In this document: positions 36,014 to 50,473 of the stretch, in pieces
How the letters are laid out: the number at the start of each line of letters is the position of its first letter
Numbering within the stretch: position 1 is the first letter of the stretch
NCBI GenBank assembly: GCA_021208885.1
Contig: JAJOJF010000009.1
Location: 1 to 64,000 of the forward strand
Origin: Burkholderiaceae bacterium
Lineage (GTDB): Bacteria; Pseudomonadota; Gammaproteobacteria; Burkholderiales; Burkholderiaceae_B
DNA length: 64,000 bases
Direction: 5' to 3'
The notes under the pieces: model-generated
Seen by the model: the letters and a program-made list of their open reading frames with translations, nothing else
What the model was told of the DNA's origin: nothing
The model's database searches: none
Position numbers and translations under genes: made by a program

Positions 36014-37498
36014 TCAGCGCCCCTTGATCAAACTCCCGAGTATCCCGCGAATCAGTGCCTGCCCTGAGCGGCTGCCGAGCTGACGGGCAAAAGATTTCAC
36101 GAATGCCTGTAACGGGGAGTCCCCACGGCTGGCACGCCGAGGCGGTTCACTGCCGCCTTTCTGATCCTCGCTCTCATGTTCAAGCTTTGCCTGTGCGTCT
36201 TTAGAAGCCGCTTGAGCACGCCGCGCAAGCATCTCATGCGCGCTGTCATTGTCCACGGCTTTGTCATACTTGCCAGCCACGGGCGAGCGCGCCATCAGCG
36301 TCGTACGAGCAGCCGCATCAACCGGACCCACACCCGAGCGCGGTGGGCGTATCAAGGTGCGTTCGGCCACGCCAGGCGCACCCTTGCCTTCCAAGAATGA
36401 GGTAATCGCCTCACCGACCCCAACGTCACGAATCGCATCCGCAATGTCAAACCTCGGGTTGGGTCGATAAGTCTGAGCAGCTTTCTTTAACGCCTGTTGG
36501 TCACGCGCGGTAAATGCTCGCAACGCATGCTGCACACGATTGCCAAGCTGGCTCAACACACTGTCAGGCACGTCATCAGGGTTCTGCGTCACAAAATACA
36601 CCCCCACACCCTTGGAGCGAATCAGTCGGGCAACTTGCTCGACCTTCTCGATCAAGGCTCGTGGCGCGCCATTAAACAAGAGATGGGCTTCATCAAAAAA
36701 GAACACGAGTTTAGGCTTATCAGGATTGCCCACCTCGGGCAACTCTTCAAACAGCTCGGACAAGAACCACAACATAAACGTGGCATACAACTGCGGGGTG
36801 CGCATCAGGCGCTCGGCATGCAAAATGGAGACATAACCACGGCCGTCAGGTGCGACGCGCATGAGATCTGCAAACTCAAGCGCTGGCTCCGCAAAAAACG
36901 GTGTCGCACCCTGGTTCTCAAGCACGAGCAGCTTTCTTTGAATTGCGCCGATGCTAGCGGTAGTGACGTTGCCGTAGGTATTAGAAATCTCGGTGCGGTG
37001 CTCCCCCAAAAACGCGAGCATGGCACGCAGGTCTTTTAAGTCCAGAATCGGCAAGCCCTCGTCGTCGGCAATTCGAAAGGCGATGTTGATCACCCCCTCT
37101 TGCGCTTCGGTAAGATCAAGCATGCGTGACAAGAGAAACGGCCCGACTTCGGAGACCGTGGCGCGTACCGGATGCCCGAATTCGCCAAAGAAGTCCCAGA
37201 AAATAACCGGCGTATCTGAAAACTCAAAGTCTGGCAGCTCAATGCGTTCGGCACGCGTTTTTTGCCAGGATTTGTCAACACCAGGCAAGGCCATGCCGCT
37301 GACATCGCCCTTGATGTCAGTCAGAAACACTGGCACACCGGCGCGCGAGAACTCTTCAGCCAACACCTGCATGGTGATGGTCTTGCCAGTGCCAGTCGCG
37401 CCAGCAATCAGGCCATGCCGATTAGCCAGCTTTAAGCCCAGCCACTGCGGATCGACCTGTGTTTCACCGCCACCGCCCACCCAGATTGCGTTGTCCAT
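36014..37498 (-). CDS. HerA-like ATPase (DUF853)
   Basis: Helicase HerA-like P-loop ATPase of about 494 residues. Walker A is LIAGATGTGKTITMQVL, Walker B is LVFFFDEAHLLFNG, and the YFVTQNPDDVPDSVLSQLGN segment is the family arginine/sensor region. The C-terminus is charged and ends in the GSRSGQALIRGILGSLIKGR tail common to this family. ATG 37498 has AAAGGACT upstream; the open frame to 37555 gives no family match. DUF853 proteins are widespread in proteobacteria but their role is not established. Confidence 0.88.
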   Translation of the reverse strand: MDNAIWVGGGGETQVDPQWLGLKLANRHGLIAGATGTGKTITMQVLAEEFSRAGVPVFLTDIKGDVSGMALPGVDKSWQKTRAERIELPDFEFSDTPVIFWDFFGEFGHPVRATVSEVGPFLLSRMLDLTEAQEGVINIAFRIADDEGLPILDLKDLRAMLAFLGEHRTEISNTYGNVTTASIGAIQRKLLVLENQGATPFFAEPALEFADLMRVAPDGRGYVSILHAERLMRTPQLYATFMLWFLSELFEELPEVGNPDKPKLVFFFDEAHLLFNGAPRALIEKVEQVARLIRSKGVGVYFVTQNPDDVPDSVLSQLGNRVQHALRAFTARDQQALKKAAQTYRPNPRFDIADAIRDVGVGEAITSFLEGKGAPGVAERTLIRPPRSGVGPVDAAARTTLMARSPVAGKYDKAVDNDSAHEMLARRAQAASKDAQAKLEHESEDQKGGSEPPRRASRGDSPLQAFVKSFARQLGSRSGQALIRGILGSLIKGR

Positions 37499-37590
37499 GC
37501 CCAAAGAGTCCTTTCGCTTAAAACCGACAGAGATGTAGACGAAGATATCGTTCAAATGTCATTTAGATCTCATCAGAATTTAAACGAAAT

Positions 37591-37627
37591 TGAGGGATCT
37601 GGCTTATCAAAAAAGTCAGATCCCTCA
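37591..37627. repeat. Inverted repeat, 11-bp arms, upstream of the HerA-like gene
   Basis: TGAGGGATCTG (37591-37601) and CAGATCCCTCA (37617-37627) are a perfect inverted pair with a 15-base loop rich in A. On the minus strand it could end transcripts from the CDGSH gene (98 bases after its stop), although only a short A/T run follows. Confidence 0.5.
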
Positions 37628-37724
37628 ACACTAACTCATTACGAAAGCGATACAACACCTTGCTTCGATAGACGGCCAGCGATGACTGCAAATGAACAGT
37701 CACATAAAAGCAGGGCTACCAAAA

Positions 37725-37961
37725 CTAAAGCTTTGAGTGTGCCCCATCACAGAAAGGTTTGTTGGCCGACATCTTGCAGCCACAGAAGTATTTGGTCTCT
37801 GACTTCTCAGCTGTGAACGCCATGGGCGAGAACTCACTGCCCTTGTGTGAGCCATCACAGAATGGCTGATTCTTGCTTTTGCCACAGGAGCACCAGTAGT
37901 AGGTCTTACCGGCCTCGACTTCGACGGGGTATGGGGCTTTTTGCGCGATGGTGGGTTGCAC
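37725..37961 (-). CDS. CDGSH iron-sulfur domain protein
   Basis: 78 residues with two CDGSH-type 2Fe-2S motifs (3 Cys, 1 His): CSCGKSKNQPFCDGSH and CGCKMSANKPFCDGAH. The double motif is the bacterial small-CDGSH class, proposed to act in redox or cluster transfer. The start is GTG at 37961, decided by a strong AAGGAG six bases upstream; no ATG fits. Confidence 0.93.
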   Translation of the reverse strand: MQPTIAQKAPYPVEVEAGKTYYWCSCGKSKNQPFCDGSHKGSEFSPMAFTAEKSETKYFCGCKMSANKPFCDGAHSKL

Positions 37962-37976
37962 GGGGTTCTCCTTTTT

Positions 37977-37991
37977 GTTAGGTAGCCTAAC
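37977..37991. promoter_or_regulatory. 15-bp palindrome in the CDGSH gene leader
   Basis: GTTAGG-TAG-CCTAAC, a perfect inverted repeat, lies immediately upstream of the ribosome-binding site of the CDGSH gene. Its place and symmetry suggest a repressor operator; the regulator was not identified. Confidence 0.5.
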
Positions 37992-38315
37992 ACCTAAAAA
38001 TGAAAAACGAATAGTCCTGCCACAACTTCACCCGTGACTCTACCGCCATCGACAGCATTGTGCGATGGATGACTGACACAACGTGTGGACAAAAGCTTGA
38101 CGGATCCGCTTAGCGCTAAGCCTGACACAGTACGTTTGATTAGCCTTCGAGCGCGCGACAGGAACGTTGCCTAACGCGCAATTTTTTTAGCGTCTGATTT
38201 CAAATAATTCGCCATGAAATCGGGCATCTACCGGCAGATATGGTGGATTCTGGACTTGCATATCCCTCAGCAATCAAGTGATAACGAAGGACAAACGCGC
38301 AAAAACAGCCAAAAT
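37992..38315. other. Gene-free stretch between the CDGSH gene and hipB
   Basis: No open frame, RNA gene or convincing repeat is seen in these 324 bases. The right part becomes strongly A/T-rich as it approaches the hip promoter. Confidence 0.5.
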
Positions 38316-38372
38316 GTAATTTTTAAATTACTTTAAATTCAAATATATTTTAAATGTAATTTATAATTTACA
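38316..38372 (+). promoter_or_regulatory. hipBA promoter and operator-like palindromes
   Basis: Two similar A/T-rich palindromic sites are centred about 40 bases apart: GTAATTTTTAAATTAC (38316-38331) and TGTAATTTATAATTTACA (38355-38372, imperfect). A TATAAT lies inside the second (38362-38367), 6 bases before the hipB ATG, which has no ribosome-binding site. This suggests a leaderless or nearly leaderless transcript repressed by HipB on both sites. Confidence 0.55.
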
Positions 38373-38373
38373 T

Positions 38374-38682
38374 ATGAAACAAACCTCAAACTCCCACAAG
38401 ACGCGCAAAAACGTAGATCTTGATCCACTGGTGCAAGACATCGTCGCCGCTCGCCGGGCGCAGAAAATCACACAGGCCGAACTTGCTAACTTTGCTGGCC
38501 TCTCACGGCGCACTATCGTGCTCGTCGAATCGGGCGGCGATTGCACGCTCAGCACGTTGCGACGCATCGCGACGGCACTTGGATTGGAGATGCGTGCCCA
38601 CACACCGCAGCGACCAACGCTTGATGACATCACACGCCAGAACGAGAGGCTGTTTGCCGAAATGCGTGCCCGAAACACATGA
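38374..38682 (+). CDS. HipB-like XRE-family antitoxin
   Basis: 102-residue helix-turn-helix protein: KITQAELANFAGLSRRTIVLVE is the HTH (about residues 31-52), followed by LSTLRRIATALGLEMR. It has the HipB size and fold and lies 34 bases before a HipA-type kinase gene. Known HipB proteins bind DNA as dimers, neutralise HipA and repress their own operon. The palindromes just upstream fit this. The C-terminus ends RNT. Confidence 0.88.
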   Translation: MKQTSNSHKTRKNVDLDPLVQDIVAARRAQKITQAELANFAGLSRRTIVLVESGGDCTLSTLRRIATALGLEMRAHTPQRPTLDDITRQNERLFAEMRARNT

Positions 38683-38716
38683 CCAACCATAACAAACAAG
38701 CACCGGGGTAGCCACC

Positions 38717-39973
38717 ATGCTTGATGTGTACGTATCGAACCAATTAGTAGGCGTATTGGATCAGCCTGATCCCTACACCTACGTCTTTAACTATTTGCCG
38801 GATGCACCGAGCTCTCTGCCAGTGTCACTGCTAATGCCCAAACGAACAGAGAGTTGGATCAGCCGAGTGCTACACCCGGTATTTCAGATCTCATTGCCAG
38901 AAGGCGCGCTGCGCGAACTCATCACCAAAAAATTCGGCAAACACTTTCAACAATTCGGCGATCTTGAGCTATTAGCCGTCGTCGGCGAGAACATGATCGG
39001 TCGCATTCAAGTTACTACGCACGGCAAACCACCCTCGGGCGCTACTACACACGAGTCACTGTCACGCTTGATCAATGAGCAGACGACAACGCTGGTTGAT
39101 CACTACCTTGGGGCTCGAATGCACGAGTCTGGCGTCTCGGGTGGCTTTATCAAGTTTCTGGCTAAAAGCCCAAGCGACAATAACGGCAGACCTACACTGG
39201 CGCTCAACGACTGGATCATCAAACTTAATGACGATGACCATCCGCATATTGTGTTACTAGAATACTTCGGCATGATGGCAGCTCGAGAAGCTGACCTGAC
39301 AGTGCCCGATGTGCACCTCTCAGAGGACCATAAACACCTGTTGATTAAACGTTTTGATGTGACGCCGACAGGCGAACATCTGGGTTTCGAAGACATGTGC
39401 GCACTACTAGCCTTGTCCGCCAGAGACAAGTTCACGGGTTCTGTCGAGCGGATTATCAAGACGATCAGCACTTATTCTCAGGCCGATCACAAACACAAGT
39501 CGCTTGATCAATTTTTCGGTCAATATCTGCTGGCATCAACCATCCGCAATGGCGATGCTCATCTCAAAAATTTCGGCCTGATTTATAACGACGTCAACTC
39601 AGCAGAACTGGCACCGGTTTATGACATGATAAGCATGTCGGTCTATGCGCCGGTTGGCTCCAACTCAAGAGATGCAAACGACGCCATGGCCATCACTTTT
39701 GAAGGAACAAAACGCTGGCTGACCGAGGATGCAATCGAATCACTCGCATCTCGGTGCTTGATCACAACCAAGCGGGCGAATCAATGGAAATCCAGCATTG
39801 CTGCTGCACTGATTCAAACCGCTGAGAAGGTCATTGCGCATCTAAACAAATACCCTGAGGATCATTTCGAGGCGACTGCAGACCGCATGCTTGAGCTATG
39901 GGCTATCGGATTAGAAGTATTTGACAGTGAGGCCGCCGAGCGAATTAGACAAATTCGGCAGGGTCGGCCTTGA
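38717..39973 (+). CDS. HipA-like serine/threonine kinase toxin
   Basis: 418 residues, close to E. coli HipA (440). The N-terminal couple_hipA subdomain (VYVSNQLVGVLDQ) is followed by the kinase core: the ATP-site GGFIKFLAK and WIIKLNDDD segments, the catalytic loop RNGDAHLKNF (D280) and the metal-binding VYDMISM (D303). HipA phosphorylates an aminoacyl-tRNA synthetase in E. coli; the target here is unknown. Both active-site aspartates are intact, so it should be active. Confidence 0.88.
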   Translation: MLDVYVSNQLVGVLDQPDPYTYVFNYLPDAPSSLPVSLLMPKRTESWISRVLHPVFQISLPEGALRELITKKFGKHFQQFGDLELLAVVGENMIGRIQVTTHGKPPSGATTHESLSRLINEQTTTLVDHYLGARMHESGVSGGFIKFLAKSPSDNNGRPTLALNDWIIKLNDDDHPHIVLLEYFGMMAAREADLTVPDVHLSEDHKHLLIKRFDVTPTGEHLGFEDMCALLALSARDKFTGSVERIIKTISTYSQADHKHKSLDQFFGQYLLASTIRNGDAHLKNFGLIYNDVNSAELAPVYDMISMSVYAPVGSNSRDANDAMAITFEGTKRWLTEDAIESLASRCLITTKRANQWKSSIAAALIQTAEKVIAHLNKYPEDHFEATADRMLELWAIGLEVFDSEAAERIRQIRQGRP

Positions 39974-40098
39974 GATCACTTGAGGCACCCACATTTTGAG
40001 CCACCAAGCCCAACATTTAATTCGAGCAACCAATCAGGGTACTGTATGCCCTCGCTTAGGTCAGATGATGGCATTGGGCAATGCAGGTCGTTTTGCCG

Positions 40099-41067
40099 TT
40101 ATCGCTCAATCACAGGCACCCACCGATCGGTCTCTACCCGCATAAATGCAGCCAATTCTTCAGGCGTAGACCCAACCGGCGTGAAATACACCGCAGTGAA
40201 CTTTTGTTGTACGGCTGGATCTCGCATGATTCGAGCCACCACGTCACTGACTCGATTCAACACAGCGTCAGGCGTGCCTGCCGGCGCCAACATGGCATTC
40301 CAAGAGATCGCCTCAAACCCTGGCAATCCCTGCTCGGCTAAAGGCGCGATGCCGGCAAGCTCAGCAACTGGACGGGTGCTGGTGATACCTAGCGCCTTGA
40401 TCTTGCCCGCTTTCACCTGCTGCATCGCGATTGCCGGCACCATGAAACTGACTTGGATATCGTTTAACAACATCGCGTTGATCACGTCCGGAAAGCCTTT
40501 GTAGGGAACATGTTGCATCACAAGCCCGGTTTGCGACTGAAACATCTTCATGGCCAGATGGGAGGCACTACCCAACCCCACTGACCCATAATTGAACTTA
40601 TCCGGGTTGGCACGCACCGTCTCTAGCAGCGAAGGTAAATCGGTCACACCCATTTGCTCACTGACAATCAGCACATTCGGGCTCGTGGCAATCAACGAAA
40701 TTGGCGCCAAGTCCTTGGCAGGATCGTACCCAAGGGTTTGCGGAAATAGCGTTGGCGCGGTTACCAAAGGGCCGTTGATGGTGTAGAGCAGGGTATAACC
40801 ATCAGGCTTGGCCTGCGCCACCACACGTGTCCCAATGTTGCCGCCTGCGCCAGGTTTGTTAATAATCACAACTGCCTGGCCCAGCTCTTTGGCCAATGGT
40901 TCAGCCACAACACGTGCCAGAATGTCAGGTGAGGATCCCGCTGGAAATGGAACCACCAATTCAATGGCTCGATCAGATGGCCAAGCCGCCTGTGCTGCGA
41001 AGGCCCAGGCAACCAGGAATGTCCCCAGAACACCATTCAAAATACCGCGCTCAAAAAGTTGCTTCAT
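40099..41067 (-). CDS. Bug-family (TctC) periplasmic substrate-binding protein
   Basis: 322-residue extracytoplasmic solute receptor of the tripartite tricarboxylate transporter family, greatly expanded in Burkholderiales. The signal peptide ends AAQAAWPSD. Mature features are IELVVPFPAGSSPDILARV, VINKPGAGGNIGTRVVA and LHYTINGP-like text read here as LLYTINGPLV. No tctA or tctB is adjacent, so it is an orphan receptor; the ligand is unknown. It is convergent with hipA. Confidence 0.9.
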   Translation of the reverse strand: MKQLFERGILNGVLGTFLVAWAFAAQAAWPSDRAIELVVPFPAGSSPDILARVVAEPLAKELGQAVVIINKPGAGGNIGTRVVAQAKPDGYTLLYTINGPLVTAPTLFPQTLGYDPAKDLAPISLIATSPNVLIVSEQMGVTDLPSLLETVRANPDKFNYGSVGLGSASHLAMKMFQSQTGLVMQHVPYKGFPDVINAMLLNDIQVSFMVPAIAMQQVKAGKIKALGITSTRPVAELAGIAPLAEQGLPGFEAISWNAMLAPAGTPDAVLNRVSDVVARIMRDPAVQQKFTAVYFTPVGSTPEELAAFMRVETDRWVPVIER

Positions 41068-41362
41068 TGAATTTCCCTAAAACAGTGGATATCAAGACAG
41101 GCCAAGCCTCGGGATTTGCAATCAACCCTCGATACAAGCAGTCAACATGTTGAATCAACAACATACAAACTCTGCACGATCATACAGCTTGGCTCCCGAC
41201 TTGCATCTGCCGTGTCTAGTCAGCGGGTGCTTATCGAATCAAGCATCGAACCAAATTTCAGGCTGCATATGCCCACTACTTGCCTGTTGTCTAGGCAATA
41301 GCGACACTCTAGTGACACGCGGCGATTGCCATATGCCTGCGGTATTAATTTGAGTCGCGAGA
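41068..41362. other. Intergenic region upstream of the Bug gene, no gene seen
   Basis: 295 bases with no credible open frame, RNA gene or repeat. It holds the promoter of the Bug gene (not resolved) and the end of the broken ORF downstream of hicA. Confidence 0.4.
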
Positions 41363-41586
41363 TCATGGCTTGCGCTTCGGTCGAACAATAATGACTTCAA
41401 GACCAGCTGCCTCTAGATCAGGGATCAAATCCTCAGGTGGAATGCGTGTCAGCTTCCCGTTCCTAGTGACAATAAGATCAGTGTTAAATCGAACTGCATC
41501 AATTTTTGCTTGTAGGACGCCCGCCTCGAAAGCTTTAAGGATTTGACGTTCGGTTTCAGCCCTGTCAGGCCGTTTTTTTCAGCCAT
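41363..41586 (-). pseudogene. Frameshifted small ORF downstream of hicA
   Basis: An ATG at 41586-41584 starts MAEK, and a different frame continues as RPDRAETERQILKAFEAG and then FNTDLIVTRNGKLTRIPP, ending in IVRPKRKP and TGA at 41363. The two frames join at a run of seven A (41573-41579 on the plus strand as T). One extra A would restore a single 74-residue protein. The amphipathic N-terminal helix and short beta hairpin look like a real small protein. It may be a sequencing error, a decayed gene or a slippage site. I do not recognise the family. The ATG is 73 bases after the hicA stop, so it could be a third gene of that operon. Confidence 0.55.
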
Positions 41587-41658
41587 CAATTGACTGCCCC
41601 CCGGATGACAAGACCACAGTTGTATCGTTTGCGTCTAGAACATACCGCGCACTACTGC

Positions 41659-41856
41659 TCAAAACTGCTTGGGCAAACCCGCTTGTTTAAGCACAGCATT
41701 GGCTGTGTGTCTTGATTTGATTTTGCTATCAACAGGGAACCTAACCCGTGTAATCGGCGAGTACCAGATATCGTGATCGCCTTTGCCGGGGCGATCGAAA
41801 TAGCAACCGGCTTCCGACAGCAGCCGCTTGAGTTCATGCGAGAAATTACTGCCCAT
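41659..41856 (-). CDS. hicA: HicA-type mRNA interferase toxin
   Basis: 65 residues with the HicA double-stranded RNA-binding-like fold. LKRLLSEAGCYFDRPGKGDHDIWY holds the catalytic histidine in KGDHDIW (usually GSHH); the C-terminal HTANAVLKQAGL helix is typical. HicA cleaves mRNA and tmRNA. Its ATG shares the A of the antitoxin's TGA stop (TGATG), giving tight coupling. It follows the antitoxin, the reverse of E. coli hicAB, an order common in this DUF1902-linked subgroup. Confidence 0.88.
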   Translation of the reverse strand: MGSNFSHELKRLLSEAGCYFDRPGKGDHDIWYSPITRVRFPVDSKIKSRHTANAVLKQAGLPKQF

Positions 41857-42092
41857 CAGTGCAAATTTCTGTGGGCAACAGAGAATTTGCGAGCCAAGAG
41901 TTCAAACGGAACTTCAGTGCCATCCGGCAATCCGTTTAAATCCAGCAATTCAGGTATCAGCACCTCTAATTTGAGCGAAAGTGCCTCGAGCGTTTCAGCT
42001 TCCGTAGCAAGTCCTGGCACATCATCAGACGTTGCCACCCAGACCCTAGCTTGATCATCCCATTCAGCACGAACGAAATATATCTTTTGCAT
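41856..42092 (-). CDS. hicB: HicB-like antitoxin (DUF1902)
   Basis: 78-residue degraded RNase H-fold protein of the DUF1902 type: FVRAEWDDQARVWVATSDDVPG and LATEAETLEALSLKLE are the family pattern. It has no added DNA-binding domain, unlike long HicB proteins. GGAGG lies 6 bases before the ATG. It precedes and overlaps hicA. Confidence 0.87.
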   Translation of the reverse strand: MQKIYFVRAEWDDQARVWVATSDDVPGLATEAETLEALSLKLEVLIPELLDLNGLPDGTEVPFELLARKFSVAHRNLH

Positions 42093-42135
42093 TCAACACC
42101 TCCAGCCACACTTAAACGCAGGCCCTAATCGTACA

Positions 42136-43728
42136 TCACTCCCACTCGATCGTCGCCGGTGGCTTGGTCGAGACGTCATACACCACGCGGTTGATGCCCT
42201 TGACCTCGTTGATGATGCGCGATGACACTTTGGAGAGCAACTGATGCGGCAAAGGCGCCCAGTCTGCCGTCATGAAATCCGATGTCTGCACGGCTCTGAG
42301 CGCCACCACATACTCATACGTGCGGCCATCGCCCATCACACCGACAGACTTCACCGGCAAGAACACCGCAAATGCTTGTGAAGTCAGGTCATACCAGGAT
42401 TTGTTGGTCTCAGGATCAATCGTGTTTCTGAGCTCTTCGATAAAGATTGCATCGGCTTCGCGCAACCAGTCAGCAAACTGCTTGTTCACCGCACCCAGGA
42501 TGCGCACGCCCAAGCCAGGGCCCGGAAACGGATGGCGGTAGACCATCTCGGGTGGCAAGCCCACCGCAATGCCAAGTTTTCTGACTTCGTCTTTGAAGAG
42601 CTCGCGCAAAGGCTCAAGCAACTTCAGATTCAAGGTCTCGGGCAAGCCGCCAACATTGTGGTGAGACTTAATCGACACCGCCTTGCCTGTCTTGGCACCA
42701 GCCGACTCAATCACATCGGGATAAATCGTGCCTTGGGCAAGCCACTTGGCGTTCTCGATTTTGCCGGCTTCACGCTGAAAGACTTCGACGAACTCTTTGC
42801 CGATAATCTTGCGCTTAGCTTCCGGGTCAGTCACCCCATCAAGCTTGCCCATGAAATCGTCAGTTGCATCGACATGAATCACCTTGACACCCATGTGCTC
42901 GGCAAATGTCGACATCACCTGCTCGGCTTCATTCAAGCGCAACAAGCCGTGATCGACAAACACGCAGGTCAGTTGATCGCCAATGGCTTTATGAATCAGC
43001 GCAGCAGCAACCGAAGAATCCACCCCGCCTGACAATCCCAGAATCACGTGGTCTGAGCCCACCTGCTCACGAATCTTGGCGACCGCTTCGTCGACGTAGT
43101 CAGGCATGTTCCAGTCCGCGTGGCAGCCACAGATGTCACGCACAAAGCGCGTCAGCATGGCCTGGCCCTGAACCGTGTGTGTCACCTCAGGGTGAAACTG
43201 CACACCGTAGAACAAGCGGGTTTCATCGGCCATGCCAGCAATCGGGCACGATGGCGTTGATGCCATCAGCTTGAACCCCGCTGGCAGACTGGTGACCTGG
43301 TCGCCATGGCTCATCCAGACCTTGAGCATCCCATGGCCTTCAGGTGTGCTGAAATCCTCAATGCCGTCAAAGAGCTTGGTGTGACCACGAGCCCTGACTT
43401 CTGCATAGCCAAACTCACGATGATGCGCATGCGTCACGTCACCGCCGAAATGCATCGCCATGGCCTGCATGCCATAGCAAATACCCAGCACAGGCACGCC
43501 CTGCTCAAACACTGCGCCCGGCACCTTCAATGCATCGTCGTCATAAGCCGACAAATGGCTGCCAGACAAGATAATGCCTTTTAAGCCGTGGGCCTTCTGT
43601 TCGAGCAGGAACGCATCCGAGACGTCGCCCGGGTGCAATTCACAATAAACACCAGCCTCACGCACTCGCCGGGCAATCAGTTGAGTAACCTGCGACCCGT
43701 AGTCGAGGATCAGAATTCGTTCATGCAT
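42136..43728 (-). CDS. guaA: GMP synthase (glutamine-hydrolysing)
   Basis: Converts XMP to GMP using glutamine. An N-terminal class I amidotransferase domain (ILILDYGSQ start, catalytic cysteine in [11 protein letters not shown]) is followed by an ATP-pyrophosphatase domain ([17 protein letters not shown]-loop) and the C-terminal dimerisation domain ending KPPATIEWE. The open frame reaches 43929, but ATG 43728 ([11 protein letters not shown]) gives 530 residues, the usual size. It lies 37 bases downstream of guaB, a standard guaBA operon. Confidence 0.96.
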   Translation of the reverse strand: MHERILILDYGSQVTQLIARRVREAGVYCELHPGDVSDAFLLEQKAHGLKGIILSGSHLSAYDDDALKVPGAVFEQGVPVLGICYGMQAMAMHFGGDVTHAHHREFGYAEVRARGHTKLFDGIEDFSTPEGHGMLKVWMSHGDQVTSLPAGFKLMASTPSCPIAGMADETRLFYGVQFHPEVTHTVQGQAMLTRFVRDICGCHADWNMPDYVDEAVAKIREQVGSDHVILGLSGGVDSSVAAALIHKAIGDQLTCVFVDHGLLRLNEAEQVMSTFAEHMGVKVIHVDATDDFMGKLDGVTDPEAKRKIIGKEFVEVFQREAGKIENAKWLAQGTIYPDVIESAGAKTGKAVSIKSHHNVGGLPETLNLKLLEPLRELFKDEVRKLGIAVGLPPEMVYRHPFPGPGLGVRILGAVNKQFADWLREADAIFIEELRNTIDPETNKSWYDLTSQAFAVFLPVKSVGVMGDGRTYEYVVALRAVQTSDFMTADWAPLPHQLLSKVSSRIINEVKGINRVVYDVSTKPPATIEWE

Positions 43729-43765
43729 GCGAGTAAGTCCGAAGTGTGTTCGAAGTGGATTCGAA

Positions 43766-49337
<5,572 letters not shown>

Positions 49338-49352
49338 GTCAACCAACCACAA

Positions 49353-49793
49353 AAGGTGAAGAATGGGCGTATTTTAGCCGGGGAGCAGGCACTGTCGGGT
49401 AGTAGCCTCGAAGACAACTCCGATACAACCACCACAACCGTCAACGAGTACTGAGCGCGCTGCCAAGCGACTCGAGCCGGCTGACCCAGGCATGAAAATG
49501 CGGACAAGCCTTTCGGATTCGCTCTAAGCCGATCTTGGCGAGCAAAGTCGGGCCATCAGATGCTCAAAAAATTCAGGGGCACATAAACGCCGCAGTTTTA
49601 GAGTTACGGTGCTTAGAGCGACAAGGAATGGCGACAACGAATGGAAACAGCACTCAAGGACTAGAACCCCAGTTCAAGGCAAGAACGCGAAGGCGCCTCG
49701 CTCAGAACGTTAGCGACATGGGTGACACATGCGTACATTGCTATCAATATTTAATAGTGATATCATTGATCTCACAATTCGGAGGCTGATAAC
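49353..49793. other. Gene-free stretch between purL and the FitAB-like pair
   Basis: 441 bases. An 84-codon frame at 49535-49789 has no recognisable domain and poor composition and is probably not a gene. The last 60 bases hold the promoter of the toxin-antitoxin pair, with the palindrome TGATATCA (49760-49767) and a GGAGG site 7 bases before the start. Confidence 0.45.
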
Positions 49794-50051
49794 ATGGCGA
49801 ACATGACGATTAGAAATTTACCCGACGAGGTGCACCGAGCACTTCGTGTACGAGCCGCGCAACACGGGCGTAGCACCGAGGCTGAGGTGCGCGAAATACT
49901 TGAGGCGACAGTGCAATCAACGCAACGCATCAAACTCGGTTCACTGCTGCGATCTATCGCTCGTGAGGCTGGCGAATTAACTGCGACTGAAGCAGAGCAT
50001 TTCGAACAAGTTCGAGATAAAACCCCCGCTGAGCCCCTGAGGTTTGAATGA
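49794..50051 (+). CDS. FitA-like ribbon-helix-helix antitoxin
   Basis: 85 residues: MTIRNLPDEVHRALRVRAAQ is the ribbon-helix-helix of FitA/Arc-type antitoxins, and HGRSTEAEVREILEATV follows. Strong GGAGG precedes ATG 49794. The stop overlaps the toxin start by 4 bases (ATGA). It should bind its own promoter and neutralise the PIN toxin through its C-terminal tail. Confidence 0.88.
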   Translation: MANMTIRNLPDEVHRALRVRAAQHGRSTEAEVREILEATVQSTQRIKLGSLLRSIAREAGELTATEAEHFEQVRDKTPAEPLRFE

Positions 50052-50473
50052 TTATTCTCGATACCAACGTCATTTCTGAAGCCTGGAAAATCGACCCCGA
50101 TCCCGTTGTTTTGAGCTGGTTGGACAGTCAGAGCGTAGAGACACTGTTCCTAACTACGATTACTGTCGCGGAATTACGTTTCGGTATTGCCGCTATGCCA
50201 AAGGGGAAAAGACGCACTAGCTACACCAACCGACTGGAGCAAGATGTACTTCCGACCTTTGAAGGCCGAGTATTGAGTTTTGACTTAGGTTCGTCAAACG
50301 CCTACGGAGACCTGATTGCCCGAGCTCGCTCTAAAGGCAAGGCAATTAGTAAGGCAGATGGATATATTGCAGCAATCGCAGCCACAAGTAATTTAATCGT
50401 GGCCACCCGTGACGTCAGCCCTTTTAAAGCCGCCGGGTTAAAAGTAATCAATCCATGGGGATTGAAACATTAA
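50048..50473 (+). CDS. FitB/VapC-type PIN-domain toxin
   Basis: 141-residue PIN ribonuclease. The acidic metal site is complete: D5 (ILDTNVIS), E42 (VAELRFGI), D104 (SKADGYIAA) and D122 (ATRDVSPF). The MPKGKRR insertion after helix 3 and NPW near the end are typical of FitB-like VapC. PIN toxins cleave tRNA or rRNA; the target is unknown. Its 3' end overlaps the convergent orphan antitoxin gene by 26 bases. Confidence 0.9.
   Translation: MIILDTNVISEAWKIDPDPVVLSWLDSQSVETLFLTTITVAELRFGIAAMPKGKRRTSYTNRLEQDVLPTFEGRVLSFDLGSSNAYGDLIARARSKGKAISKADGYIAAIAATSNLIVATRDVSPFKAAGLKVINPWGLKH

Noticed and set aside
36497-37538. Two long plus-strand frames antisense to the HerA-like ATPase gene
   Set aside because: They mirror the codon pattern of the ATPase gene and have no recognisable domain or ribosome-binding site.
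49535-49789. 84-codon open frame upstream of the FitAB-like pair
   Set aside because: No domain, no ribosome-binding site and composition unlike a real protein; it also covers the likely promoter of the pair.
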